Below, one piece after another: positions 39,614 to 51,457 of a stretch of 64,000 nucleotides of DNA; the stretch's first letter is position 1; each line of letters starts with the position of its first letter. The notes under the pieces are model-generated. The model was not told the DNA's origin. It did not search any database and saw only the letters and a program-made list of their open reading frames with translations. A program made the position numbers and the translations under genes. Origin of the DNA: Diospyros lotus. Its lineage: Eukaryota; Streptophyta; Magnoliopsida; Ericales; Ebenaceae. The DNA is taken from assembly GCF_014633365.1 (NCBI RefSeq), contig NC_068350.1, positions 39,423,119 through 39,487,118 of the forward strand. The letters are read 5' to 3'.

Positions 39614-40570
39614 GTTCAATTCTATCAATTGCCATCCCAGAGAAAATTACAAATTTGACTACTGCTATTTGGCCACCCAAGAGTACCGCCCGAAGTGCCA
39701 TCCAAGAGAAAATTACAAATTTAGCTACTATTATTGTTGGTCCCTTAGAATATGGCCACTCAAAAGGGAAAGTGAATTGAGTGATTAAAATTTTTCTTAA
39801 TTTTAATAAATATTATTGATTAATGATTTTATTAAAAAATATATATTTGATAAATATAATAAATTGTATTTGATATTAATAATAAATGTAAGTCACAAGA
39901 TATAATCAAAATAAATATAATGAGGCACAACACAATTTAAAGTGGTTCTATGTTTCCACACACACCTAATCCACTCTCCCAAGATCTAACCACCCTAGGG
40001 ATTCTACTAAATCAAAATCACCAAAGTTTTCACACTAGCTCACCTTGAAAACTAGATACACACCTAGATTACAATGAGTTCTAGGCAATCACTACACAAA
40101 GGTTTTCTCCCTAACTTATCTTGGGAACTAGATTCACCTAAATTTTAACGGATCTAGAAAACCTGTACAATCCTCAATAATAATTTAAACGTTTACAAAT
40201 AATTTGTCCACATTTGGACACAAATAAGCAATTGAGAACAAATTATACAAGGTTATAATATTTAAATAAATAAATAAATTTGTAACCTCAAATGGAGAAG
40301 TTTGGATTTGTCATAAAAGACTTGAAGAACTTTTCTCCTCTTGTATTGTGGCTCTTCGGCGGATGAACAATGAATCTTTGAGAGCCTTGGAATGCTTGAA
40401 AATTAGCTTGAGAGCTTTTGAGAGATTTAGATGTGCAATATGTGCAATGGATACTCAAAAAATGAGTTTGGGGGGTATTTATAAGCATTTTAGCAACTAA
40501 AGAAATGATTAATATGAAGTTTGAAATTCAAAAAATGTTTAGACTTTTTCAAATAATAACAAAATATGTC
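39614..40570. other. Gene-free stretch with decayed repeat sequence
   Basis: A block near 39630-39690 (GCCATCCCAGAGAAAATTAC) is repeated once at about 39697-39740. Related TE-like words occur near 38330 and 43180. The rest is AT-rich; the frame 39538-39780 falls across LTR and repeat sequence and is not a gene. Confidence 0.45.
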
Positions 40571-40575
40571 TCACA

Positions 40576-41015
40576 TTTAATTCAAAATAAATTTACTTTT
40601 TGCATGAGAAATCAAGATTTGAAAATTCAAATATAAGATTTTGAGACATAAATTATTAAAACAAGAAAAAATGTATAAAAGTAATATCATTTAATTCAAA
40701 ATAAATTTACTTTTTGTATGAGTAAGAGAAAACATGTTTAAAACTAATTCTCTTTAATTCAAAATAAATTTACTTTTTGTATGAGAAAGAGAAAACATGT
40801 CTAAAAGTAATTCTCCTTTGATTCAAAATAAATATACTTTTTGCATAAGTAATAAAAGTATTTATCAATAAATGAAAATTCAAACATAAACTTTTGAGAC
40901 ATAAATGATCAAAAGAATGAAACATGTTTAAAGACAATTCACCTTTAATTCAAAAGAAATTTACTCTTTGTACCTACTTTTAATTTAAAATAAATTTATT
41001 TTTTTTATATGAGAA
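40576..41015. repeat. Imperfect tandem repeat with AATAAATTTACTTTTTG core
   Basis: Copies of ATTCAAAATAAATTTACTTT start near 40580, 40692, 40757, 40821 and 40948, with a basic period of about 64 bp. Linkers contain AGAGAAAACATGT. No coding function is apparent. Confidence 0.75.
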
Positions 41016-41129
41016 AGAAATACATTTATATCATAAAAATATTTTTATTAATCATCAAAATTTAATTAATATGAGCAAATTAGCTCAACAATTACAATTA
41101 CAAGTATACCCTCAATATATATATACCTT

Positions 41130-41890
41130 TAACTCATCTTTCTTTCTCTCACTCTTTCCTATGCTTCCTCTTTTTATTCATTCTTCTTCCCCCACACCTC
41201 TTTCTCTCTCTCTCCCACTCATGCGACTAAGCTTCCTCTATTGCAACAGCTCCGACCCTCTTGTTTTCTCTTTCTCATTCATTTCACATTTCCATTGGTC
41301 TCGATCTAGAAGGAGGTAAGTCTTTTAAACCTATTTAGGTTTGACCAATACTTTAAGCTTAGATCTACGAAAATTCAACTGTTGGATCTTGTTAGTTTTT
41401 GGGTATATTTTTTTATGGGCTCTTGGGTGTCGGGTGGTTGCCTTTGATGGCCGAAAACAACTGGCCACTGTGGCCGATGGCGACTGGCAATACGTTTAAA
41501 TGGGTGTTGTGTTTAGCCGAAACTTTAAGCTTAGATTTACAGAGTTTCGACTGTTGGATCTTGCTAGTTTTTGGATATGTTGGTCGATGAGCCATTGGGT
41601 ATCGAGTGGTTACCTCTGATCTCCGGAAACCACTGGCTATGGTGGCCGGTGGTGGTTGGCAGTGCATTTTTAAGTTTGGCCAAAAATTAAAAATCAAATA
41701 TACTAAAATCTAATCTTTAAATCTATTCCATTTTTTTGTATGTTAATTCTCTTAACTTGGTGTTTTTTATTATAGACTCTGATTGTAAGAAGCTTTGGCC
41801 AGCAGTGGTCGCCGACGACGTTGGTGGCAGTGGTGTTGACTTCCATCCGTACATACATATATATTTATGTATTCTCTTTTGTAATTATTT
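41130..41890 (+). repeat. Repetitive element, copy 1
   Basis: A CT-rich leader is followed by GGTCTCGATCTAGAAGGAGGTAAG, blocks of TTTAAGCTTAGATCTACG and TTGGATCTTGCTAGTTTTTGG, and GGCCGGTGG-type words, ending near CCGTACATACATATA. The same succession occurs at 43180-44115. Two internal GTAAGT donor-like sites and an open frame (41399-41590) make it look like a gene-derived or MULE-like element, but no protein is recognisable. Confidence 0.5.
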
Positions 41891-43179
41891 TATTTATATT
41901 GTAAATATTATTATTTAATATGATAATTTATTATGAATTTGTATTGATGTTTTTGAAGTTACTATTGAATTTGTATTGAAGATGTTGAAGTTAATATTGA
42001 ATTTGTGATCTTTGAATATTGTGAAGGTTAACATTAATTTGAATTGGTTGAAATTTTATTGTTAATAAATTGAATTGGTTTGTATTTGTTTGTGAATTTT
42101 TGAATTGAAATTATTAAGTTTATTTAAGAATTGAATGGTAAGTAGTTATTGTTAATTTATTTTATTTGAATTTAGATATTTATTAATGTGTATATATATT
42201 TTAAATTTATACCAAACATTTAACAATTAGTTAAGTAATTTTGTTCAACAATTAGTTAGTTTAACTTGTTTTTAACATGATATATTGTATTCAGCTCCAA
42301 TATTTGATATATCAAATATTAACATTACCTTATTTTAATATATCAAATATTATTTTAATTAATATGTTTTCTTAATCATTTTAATTAATATATTCATGCT
42401 GCCTAAACAGTGGTTTAAAATTTAATTTTTCCAAAAATTGACACTTTTTTTTCTCCTATTTTTTTTTATTCGACAAATCAATTCAAAAGAGATAAAAATG
42501 AAGAATTCCTTCGCACAATATTAATTTTCGTTAAGTATTATGATTACAATTGACTAAATGTTTAATCATTTCATTTTAATTTTTATTTGCGTCTATGTTT
42601 AAAGACATAAAAAGATTTAAATTCACGACCTCAAAGGAAAGATAAACGGCCACCGGATGAATAAAGTATGGTGAGAAAATTTGTTAGTATTCTTGTTAGT
42701 TTCGTTGTGGCCATGATGCTTACATTTGATTACGTATGGTGGAAAAATAAATTATGTTTTAATTTGTTAAATTATTTAACTAAAATATTTAAAAATTAAT
42801 TAAATAATTTTATATTTTTTAAAATATTTGAATGTTTCATTAAATTTGGTTTGAATATTTTTTTTATAACAAATGTTTAACTAAATTTTTAACTATATTT
42901 AAAATCTGTCTAAATAAATAATATTTGTACTTTTCAAATATTTTTTTATGTCAAATTACTAACAAAGTTTTTAATTTTTTTTTATTATTTATATATAAAA
43001 GAAACAAACAATAGATGCAAAACAAATACAAATCAGTTCAATTCAATTTTAACCTTTACAATATTCAAATATCACAAATTGAATATTCAACTTGGACACC
43101 TTCAATACAAATTCATAATTAAATATCAATATTCACAATATAAATTAACTAAAATAATTACAAAATATATGTATTATAG
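41891..43179. other. Gene-free AT-rich stretch
   Basis: Contains short T/G-rich repeats (GAATTTGTATTGA and variants, 41935-42080) and otherwise A/T runs. Nothing coding was recognised. Confidence 0.5.
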
Positions 43180-44115
43180 AGTAATGCTATTAAGCCACCC
43201 AAGAGTGCCATCCCAGAGATATCGCGATATATTGATTCCAAAATATCGCGATATAAAAAGTGGCCCAAAACCCATTATTTCAAAATTTGCCTCCTCTCTC
43301 TCTCACTTGCTCTTTCGACGACCTCTCTCTCTCTCTAGTCGTGCGACCCTTCCTCTCATTCTGGTCGTCGCTCTCTCTCCCTTTCGGCAGCCCATTGGGT
43401 CGGTCCGACACAAGCATTATCCTTTAGAGTTTGGTTGTTTCTTTCACAATCTCTCGCCCGTGCGACTTCATTTCCGACGTCTCTTGGGCTCGCTCCAGCC
43501 CTCTTTCTGTCTCTCCCATCTGTCACACGTCTCCATTACTCCGATCTACAAGGAAGTAAGTCTCGCACACATCCATGATATATACGTATATACGCGTTAT
43601 TGGGTTTGGCCGAAACTTTAAGTTTAGATCTACGGAGTTTCGGCCGTTGAATCTTGCTAGTTTTTGGGTATGTTAGTCGATGGGGATAAGGGTGTCAAGT
43701 GGTTACCTTTGATATTCGGAATCCACCGACCACAGTGGCTGGTGGCGACTGACAATCCATTTTTCGCACTATTTTGGTTTGACTGAAGCTTTAAGCTTAT
43801 ATTTACGAAATTTCAGCTATTGGATCTTGCTGATTTTTGAGTATATTAGTCGATGGGCTCTTAAGTGTTAGGTAGTTTCCTCTAATCGTCGGAAACCACC
43901 AACGATGGTGGTCGGTGGTAGCTGACAGTGAATTTTTAAGTTTAGTCAAAAATTAAAAATCAAATCTATTAAAATCTAATCGTTAAATCTGGTCTATTTT
44001 TTTTTATATGTGAACTCTCTTCGCTTAGTGTTTTTAATGGTAGGCTTGGATGATAAAAATCTTCGGCCGGCGGTGCAGCATTGGTGGCGGCGGTTGGAAG
44101 TACGTACATACATAC
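43180..44115 (+). repeat. Repetitive element, copy 2, abutting the CLV1-like gene
   Basis: Begins GAGTAATGCTATTAAGCCACCC, like the TE-type word near 38330, followed by two ATATCGCGATAT palindromes (43219-43230, 43243-43254), a CT-rich leader and the same blocks as copy 1. It ends near GTACGTACATACATACA, directly against the 3' end of the receptor frame. It is probably the agent or the scar of the truncation of that gene. Confidence 0.5.
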
Positions 44116-44129
44116 AATACAAGAGTAAG

Positions 44130-46118
44130 TTACAGTGACAAAAATGTAACAGTTGCAGTCGCAGCAAGGACAGTTAACCTCCACGTCGTAAGCAACTGTG
44201 CAAGGCTTTCTTGAACGTCTCGTGATGGGCAATCCTGATTCGTCGGCAAGCAGAGCTGGGGGTTTCCGGCGAAAGAGCCGTCCTTGAAAGATGGAAACAG
44301 CCCTTCCGAAGGAACTCTGCCTGAGAAGTTATTGTAAGAAAGATCCAAGAATCTCAAGGCTTTCATGAAGCCTAGTTCAACGGGTATATGGCCATTCAAG
44401 TGGTTCCTTGAGAAGTTGAGAATGCTCAAGGCTCCCAATCTCGAGATTTCATCAGGTAGCTCACCATCCAGACTGTTTCTGCTCAAATCAATTGAGAACA
44501 GCGCAGTACAGTTAGAAATTGAAGGTGGAATGCGACCGCTTATGTTGTTGGTGCTAAGGTTGAATGTTGAAAGTTTCTTTAGATTGGAGATTGCCGTTGG
44601 AATTTCACCGGAAAATCGGTTCATTTCAAGGGACAGGGTGGCTAAGCCCGCCAGATTTCCGATTGCCGGAGGGATTTTGCCGGTGAGTCTATTGCCGGAT
44701 AGCGAGAGACTCGTGAGGCTGTTTCCTGAGATCACCGGTGGAAGTTCCCCGGTGAAGTAGTTGTCGCTGAGATCTAGTATCTCTCCTGATGGCAGGTTGA
44801 AAAGCCCTGCCGGAACTGTTCCATTGAAGCTGTTCTTCTGGATTCTTACCCGTTCCAACGATCTGCACTCGCCGAGTTCTTCAGGCAACGGACCACAAAA
44901 GTGATTCTCCATTAGTATCAACCTCTTCAATCTCCCTCCCCTGCACAGACGGTGAGGGATTCTTCCGGTGAGTTGGTTGGCAGCAACATCGAGTGCAATC
45001 AGCTTCCCGTTGCTGCCAAGATTTTCAGGCAGTTGAGAACTGAAGTTGTTTCCCCAGATCTGCAGGAACTCAAGATCAAGAAGCTCACCAAAGAATGATG
45101 GAATAGGGCCATGGAAATTGTTGCGAAACAGATTTAACAAAGACAGATTCTTCAGGTTGGAGAAGCTATCGGGTATTCGACCACTGAGCTCGTTGAAGGA
45201 GACGTCAAGGAGCCTCAAACTAACCAGGCTAGAGAGCTCAGAAGGCATGTGACCTGTGAGCTGATTCTTTTGCAAGAAGAGGCTCTGCAACAGCTTCAAA
45301 TTGCCCAGACTCCTCGGAATTTCACCTGATAAGTTGCAGCCTCCAAGATCTAGCAGCCGGAGCGAGCTCAGCGACCCAAAATCCGGTGGAATCCCCCCTT
45401 CATATTCATTGAAATAGCCCAGCAACAGTTCTTGAAGGTTTGGCAATTTTGCCAAACTTGATGGAATCTTTCCTGTGAGCCCATTGCCTTGCAGGCCTAA
45501 ACTCACCAAGCTTCCAATCCTGGAGTATGTCTCTGGAATTGAACCGTAGAAGTAGTTCCCGCCGAGATGAAGAACCCTGAGCTTTGCCAGCTTCTCAAGC
45601 TCTGTGGGGAGCTCTCCTGTCAAGTTGTTGTTGTAAAGATCAAGAACTTCCAGGCCTTCCATTCCAGCTACCATGCTTTCCGGGATGCTGCCACTCAATG
45701 AGTTGCAGGACATGTTGAAGAGCTTGATGGATGTGAGGTTAGACATCTCCAATGGCAGCGTGCCGGTGAGATTGTCGCACACGAGAGTGAGGTTGACGAG
45801 CTTGTTGAGAAGCCCAATCTCCGGTGGGATTGTGCCGAACAGAGGAACGCCGGAGATGCTGAGAGAAACCACTCGAGATTCGGCGTCACAGGTGACGCCG
45901 GAAAATGAACAGTATGCAGAGGGAGAGTAGGAGGTGTTCTTCCAGTCATCCAGTCCCGAGCCTCCTGCTCCAACCATGGAAGACTTCAGCTTCAGCAGCA
46001 CTTGAAGATCTGATAATCCATGAGAATGGAGGAATGAACACAAAAGAACAGAATTAACAATCTGCAAGACACCATGGTTAAAGAACGTCCCCTTCATCTG
46101 TGGCTTCTCTGTCCCCAA
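44130..46118 (-). CDS. CLV1: CLAVATA1-like LRR receptor ectodomain, kinase missing
   Basis: A single 662-residue frame without introns. A hydrophobic signal peptide lies at about residues 16-36, with a second in-frame ATG at codon 8. It is followed by the LRR N-terminal cap (CSFSGVTCD, about 70-78) and roughly 20 leucine-rich repeats with LxGxIP cores. The C-terminal cap includes [11 protein letters not shown]. Family members then cross the membrane and carry a Ser/Thr kinase that signals CLE peptide perception in meristems. Here the frame stops after [17 protein letters not shown], inside the transmembrane segment. No kinase motif was seen downstream on this strand to 34 kb, and a repeat lies directly against the stop. 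About 600 codons stay open, so truncation is recent or the product is retained, perhaps as a secreted or weakly anchored decoy. A pseudogene is the main alternative. Confidence 0.85.
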   Translation of the reverse strand: MGTEKPQMKGTFFNHGVLQIVNSVLLCSFLHSHGLSDLQVLLKLKSSMVGAGGSGLDDWKNTSYSPSAYCSFSGVTCDAESRVVSLSISGVPLFGTIPPEIGLLNKLVNLTLVCDNLTGTLPLEMSNLTSIKLFNMSCNSLSGSIPESMVAGMEGLEVLDLYNNNLTGELPTELEKLAKLRVLHLGGNYFYGSIPETYSRIGSLVSLGLQGNGLTGKIPSSLAKLPNLQELLLGYFNEYEGGIPPDFGSLSSLRLLDLGGCNLSGEIPRSLGNLKLLQSLFLQKNQLTGHMPSELSSLVSLRLLDVSFNELSGRIPDSFSNLKNLSLLNLFRNNFHGPIPSFFGELLDLEFLQIWGNNFSSQLPENLGSNGKLIALDVAANQLTGRIPHRLCRGGRLKRLILMENHFCGPLPEELGECRSLERVRIQKNSFNGTVPAGLFNLPSGEILDLSDNYFTGELPPVISGNSLTSLSLSGNRLTGKIPPAIGNLAGLATLSLEMNRFSGEIPTAISNLKKLSTFNLSTNNISGRIPPSISNCTALFSIDLSRNSLDGELPDEISRLGALSILNFSRNHLNGHIPVELGFMKALRFLDLSYNNFSGRVPSEGLFPSFKDGSFAGNPQLCLPTNQDCPSRDVQESLAQLLTTWRLTVLAATATVTFLSL

Positions 46119-46291
46119 ATGTTCTGAGATTGAACCTTTCTCTGCTTCTGAGCCAAAATATGATTTATGTAAGAGGGAGTTTAGTTTTACTTTGTTTTAA
46201 AAATAGTGTTTTTGTGTTCGCATTCTTACTTACTTCTATTTACCAACCATCTCTTTTTTTTTTTTTTTTTTTTTGTGGGGTGGCTTGGGGA

Positions 46292-46502
46292 TATTACAAT
46301 TTACTAACAAAAGATAAATAAATGTATCAAATGATAAGATAATACGGTGGTCAATCTTTAGATAATATATATTTCTTTTAACAAATTGGGAGCGAGATAT
46401 TATAATTTACTCACAAAAGATAAATAAATGTATTAAATAATAAGACAATACGTGGTCAATCTTCAGATAACATACGTTTCTTTTAATAAATTATCACTTG
46501 CC
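46292..46502. repeat. Tandem duplication in the CLV1-like upstream region
   Basis: Two copies of about 107 bp, starting TATTACAATTTACTAACAAA at 46292 and TATTATAATTTACTCACAAA at 46399, differ at a handful of bases. They begin about 170 bp upstream of the start codon, just beyond a T-run at about 46253-46274. Confidence 0.85.
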
Positions 46503-48270
46503 ATTGTATTTCTTTTTCTGACTAATTAGAAATATAAGTATGAGTTAGAGATCAACCAATATCATATTTTTTAGTTATATTGTGGGAGATGGTTAAGCAA
46601 AAATTACACTTGAACTATTTTGAGTTGGGTTATATAAATCCGAAATCTTGAAAATAAGAGAGAACTATCTAAAATTTTAACTCATTTATTGCTATCCTTT
46701 CATATTTATTCTTTAAAAATTGAATGTTACTTTATCATTGGAGCTTATTGTTGGAAGCTTATCTCAGGGGACAAAAGCTCGGGTACTTACAAAAACTAAC
46801 AGATGATCTTTCGAGTCACATTTCTCAATCAACGTAATCCACAATTATTTTTTCATCAAATTTATCATTATTCCCTTTGGAATTAACAATCTAGAAGGCA
46901 TCATAGTTGAAGAATTAATGTTCTCTTAATTTATGGGTTTTCCCGTTAACGATTTGAGATTGAGAGATTGAAATTGATTAATGAGCTCTGATTTGTTGTT
47001 CGATACGGACATACAAGAGAAGGGGACCCACGCTCCCCACTGAGTTTGTCCATATCGGGCAAGCATGCTTGGTTGGGGTGATGTTTACGGGGTCCTCAAT
47101 TGGTCGAGGGATCGAGCCTTAACCTCTCAAGATTTCTGGTCTTTCCGCCCCTTTCACTCGAGAGAATGATTTTTTTAATGCCAAATCCGGAGGTTTTGTT
47201 GAGCCTCAGGTAGACGTCTGCCGATTAAGGAGGATTTAACCGATAACTAGATCATTTCGATCATTCCAAGTGAGATTAACCAATTCTAACCTCTGCTCAT
47301 TTGGGTTGAATAGTTTCTGATTCCTAATTTACATTCCTAACAAAGTTCTTAGAGCAGGGCAACTAAGGTGTTCGTAGTGGGACATCACCAAAATATATAT
47401 ATATATATATATAATATTTGTAGACAGTTATTTCACTGATATTGCAAGCAAAAGAAAGAATTTATTCAGTTTGGCTTTAATCATATTCTGCTTTATCTAA
47501 AGAACCACTTTTTTTTTCTCATCATTGTGATGGGAACATATCCTTATTCTTGTTTCAACTGTTGGCTCAAACCATAGAAAAAATTTAAGTTAACGAAGTT
47601 GTAAAATAAGGTCTGTTTCAAGACTTGTTAAGAAAGCCCTATCATGCGCAGAAATGTCTCGACGGCACGATTTCAATATTTTTAAAATGTTTTTGTTTTC
47701 AAAACGTCAAAAAAATACTTTCGAACTATTTTTATAATTTCTAAAATATTTCAAGTTCGTTTTGTAATACTAAAAAAATACCGATAACGCATTTTTGATC
47801 TGAAAATAAATTTATGACCACGAATAAATTAGATACAAATAAAATTTCGTCTCTAATTCAAAATTTTTAATTTTTTTTAAAATTTATTTTCAAAATTTGT
47901 TTAAATGCATTATAAAATTTATATTTGAATAACTATTTTTTTAATTCTAACACTAAAGATTATATAAACAAAAAAGACCCACATATATATTTATTTACAT
48001 GTTTTCCTACCTTCTCATTTCTTAATTTTTTTAAAAATACTGTTTTTCATTTTCGTTTCGTATCATATCTGTTTGTCATTTATATTTCCATACAACTTAG
48101 AGAATGTCACTTTAATGCCCAACTTAAATGTGAAATAATAGTAAATATATGATAAATAAAATAAAGATTGTAATTAATAACGCTTACTCTATATTAGAGA
48201 TTCTCATTTATTTATAATAGTTTAGACGTAATCATGTATTTATAATGAAGTATACTTGTTTTTGGGGTGT
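46503..48270. other. Gene-free intergenic stretch
   Basis: AT-rich sequence with an AT dinucleotide repeat near 47394-47414. Frames such as 47925-48152 are low-complexity and unsupported. Confidence 0.5.
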
Positions 48271-48274
48271 GTAT

Positions 48275-49075
48275 TTTTTCGGTTTAACCGAACCGACTGA
48301 ATCAGTCAGTTCGGTTTGGTTAATTAAGTAGCTAAAAATCGATTCGATTAAATTTATAAAAAAATTCGAATATTTTAGTTAACCAAAATAACCGAATTCT
48401 TTTTCCACCGTCCATTATTTTCCCTTACTGCCATGGTTTTATTTTACTGCCTACGGTTTCCCCCCACCCACGTGACCTTAACACTTTCTATTCCCCTCAC
48501 CCCAACCTCCCTCCCAAACTTCTCTCTCCCTCTCCCCAAACCCAAACCTCTCAGCCTCATGGATGTCAGACATCCCCATCTCTCTCTCTCTCTCTCTCGC
48601 CCGCGCCAGCTTCAGTCAGTTCGTTGCCCTCTTCTTTCGGTCTCACCAGCGCCAATCGGTCCGTCGCCCCCTCCCTCCGGCCTCACCAGCGCTAGTCGGT
48701 TCGTCGCCTTCCTCTCGCCTCCTCATGACAGTTAATCCCCTCCCGCCACCTCACGACAATCTCTCTTTATCTTTCTATCTTATGGCCACATGACAGTCAA
48801 AGATGAAGGACTGAACCGAATAAGGGCTGGCCATTCACGTTTGTCTCCGGCGTTTTGTTTCCTTCTTATGCAGAGGCCAACACCGCCCCAACTACATCTC
48901 TCTCCCTCCAATCATGCTCACCCATTCAGTAAGTTTTAGTGAAGTTCGGTTATTTCAGTTTCGATTTTTTGGTTAGCATATTTTATCGGTTCGGTTCGGC
49001 TCGGTTAGTGGGCTATGGTAGGTTCGGTTCAGTTGGTAAAAGAGTTGACAATTCGATCAGTTATAACCGAATGCT
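48275..49075. mobile_element. Probable inverted-repeat element with CGGTTCGGTT ends
   Basis: Both borders are dense in CGGTT/AACCG words: CGGTTTAACCGAACCGACTG on the left, CGGTTCGGTTCGGCTCGG and ATAACCGAATGC on the right. A CT-rich core (48430-48900) lies between them. The frames 48433-48735 and 48563-48793 are this core in two registers and are Ser/Pro/Leu low-complexity. Precise ends and target duplication were not found. Confidence 0.4.
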
Positions 49076-49689
49076 CTCCCTTATACTTGTTAGATAGTGT
49101 TCAAAAAATAGTTATCCTAAAAAAAAAAATAGTTACCCTAAATAAATTCACAGGGATTAGAATTATTCCCACATATTGTCTTCCAAAAATTCAAGAAAAA
49201 AAGGTTCACCATAAATTTATCGAGATTGATCGCTAGATTGTTAAAAGTTATCCCAAATTGTGATTGAACTTATTATTTAATTTTAAAAAATAATCTTAAT
49301 CAGATTAGATAATTCAATCTCAAATATAATTAATTTGTTTTTGAGTGTGTGAAAGACCATGAAATCAAGCTAAAATCAAATATTTTATTGGTTAAGAAAA
49401 CTAAGATTGAGAGTAGTCTAATTAATAGATCAAGATCAAGTCTGAGCCAAATAAAATATGCACATACTAACACAAATGGTTTATTACACGTGTTTTGAAG
49501 TTTGGGTTATAGCAAAATCGTGTGTTTGAATATGCCAGCCCTAATTAATAGTCAATTTCGAGCCGAGCTAAGCTGAGACAACTCGTACTCATCATCGAGC
49601 CGAGCTCGAGCTGAGTTATGAGCCAAGCTAAAATCAATCGAGCTGAGCTCGACTGGGCCTAACTCGGCTTATTGCCAATCCTAGTTATA

Positions 49690-50110
49690 GCCCTGAGTGT
49701 GTGTTCCTGTATGTGTCCCAGGACTACTTGATAACACTTACATGCATATCATCCATTGTCCTAAGTTTTCTCTATGTACACATTGTTAGCTTGGCAGCTC
49801 TTCTGTGGCTACTTTTATGTTTGTTATTTGTTCTTGGTCTTTTCGTTGATCAGGATGGCATGATTTGGAGCGCATTTCGCCTTGAAGTTGAATTCACTGG
49901 GAGTTGTTCATTATTTTTTATTGCATGTGCCTTCGTTGTTTTCCTACTATGTTGTTTTGATCCGATTGCGTGTGGATCTTGGGTGCCTGTTTTCACTTAT
50001 GTGTTTTTGTCTTTAAGGTATGCTCTAATTTGTGTTGTGTACCAATATTTTTTTTCTATTTATATATATTTCTTTTACTTAAAAAGAAAAAAAATTATTT
50101 TTTATTAGCA
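49690..50110 (+). mobile_element. Possible LINE 3' tail
   Basis: The stretch ends GTGTTGTGTACCAATATTT, then a short AT linker and CTTTTACTTAAAAAGAAAAAAAA, resembling the 3' terminus of plant LINEs. A 135-residue hydrophobic frame (49701-50108) runs through it and into the A-tail, so it is not taken as a gene. No reverse transcriptase sequence is adjacent. Confidence 0.3.
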
Positions 50111-50482
50111 ATGAGAGTCAATATTCAAGTACTAGCACTAAAATAACCTATATTATACTTTTAAAAAGCTTGAATTACTTTGATAAAAAAGGTACCTAGT
50201 TCAACCATGAGTAAGAAAAGAAAAGGAAAAAAAAAAAAAGAGAAAGTTTAAGGAAAAAATTGATGATAGAAAAATACAAAAAAGATGAAGAAAGATTGAC
50301 AAGAAATAAGAAAAGAATAAAAAAACAATGTTTAACTTAAGGGCATCTTGGGTATTATAAAAGAAGTCACACTTATCAAATAGTAAGGGGTAAATTGGTA
50401 CGAACATTTAAACTCATTGGTATTGAAAATCATTTTTAAAAATAGAAGAATAATATTGTAATTAAACATTTGCTTATAAGAA

Positions 50483-51010
50483 AGGGTGGCAATACGGGTT
50501 GGCAGATCATAATCGTGTCGTGTTGAGACACATGTATAACATGTATCAGGTTAATCCGAACACGACACGTTTATTAAATATGTAACACGACACGACCCGT
50601 TTTACCTTTTTAACTAAACATATTGTGTCACCTGTTAGCATGTTTAACTTATTTAATTTAAACGGGTTGTACTGTGTCACATGTTAAACGTGTTATTTAG
50701 TTTTAAACGTGTTATTTTGTGTATAATCGTGTTAACGTGTTCAGATCAACTCACTAACCCTTTTAATTAAATGTGTCATTTCGTATATAATCGTGTTAAC
50801 GTGTTTGGGTCAATCCGTTAACACGTTTAATTAAACGGGTCATTACGTGTCTAAACGGGTTAAATGGGTTGACTAATTTAAGACACGAAAATAATCATAT
50901 TATAAACGGGTTGACTTATTTATGATCCGAACTTGATTAACCACAATCATAACTCACTTAATTCAGTGTCGTGTCGTGTAATTGGATCGTGTTCAAAATT
51001 GACAGCTCTA
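50483..51010. mobile_element. Inverted-repeat element rich in CGTGTCGTGTT words
   Basis: The left end AGGGTGGCAATACGGGTTGG and the right end (inverted) TAGAGCTGTCAATTTTGAAC enclose repeats of CACGACACGA and AAACGGGTT. The ends resemble the GGCTGGCAATTTTG-type ends of common plant miniature elements. It lies about 200 bp upstream of the NSE4 TATA box. Confidence 0.45.
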
Positions 51011-51207
51011 TTTATAAGATGGATTTGTGTAATTTATCGTTTTTAGGTGGTTGTTTTTAAAATTAGAGAAATTATCTCAAAAAAAATTTATGATCAGATG
51101 TACCGCACGTAGTATGATAGCTATCCACACTTTTAAATCCAGCCGTACCTCAAAATCAAACCGTACAGATGATTGATGCTTATCAGAGTTTCGACTAATC
51201 GAGCGGC

Positions 51208-51231
51208 TATATATAAAGGTCGGGCGGCAAA
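51208..51231 (+). promoter_or_regulatory. NSE4 core promoter: TATA box and E2F-like site
   Basis: TATATATAAA at 51208-51217 lies 241 bp upstream of the NSE4 start codon. GCGGCAAA at 51224-51231 is, on the other strand, TTTGCCGC, which fits the E2F consensus WTTSSCSS. E2F control would suit an S-phase chromosome-maintenance gene, but a single 8-base match can occur by chance and lies downstream of the TATA box. Confidence 0.4.
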
Positions 51232-51457
51232 ACAAAGCGCGCTCCAAAATGCAATTTTCATCTCTTTTTTGAACTTTGGGGATTTCCATTCCGCTCCTGT
51301 TTCCCTATTTGATTTCTAGGGTTTCCACTGCAACTTTGCCAAATTTTATTTTTGCTTTCTTAATCCTCAACGTTCAATGTCTAGATTCAGGTTCTAGGGT
51401 TTTCACGCTTCGGTTCGTCACTTCCTCTGTAATAGGTGAGATTTTCGAAAGTCAAGC

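Noticed and set aside
43079..43621. 180-codon frame
   Set aside because: Covers AT-rich DNA and the CT-rich leader of a repeat; no protein family features.
44365..44760. 131-codon plus-strand frame
   Set aside because: Antisense shadow of the CLV1-like gene.
48433..48793. Two overlapping Ser/Pro/Leu-rich frames
   Set aside because: CT-rich core of a repeat element read in two registers.
49701..50108. 135-codon hydrophobic frame that looks like a membrane protein
   Set aside because: Runs into an A-rich LINE-like tail; hydrophobicity follows from T-rich DNA.
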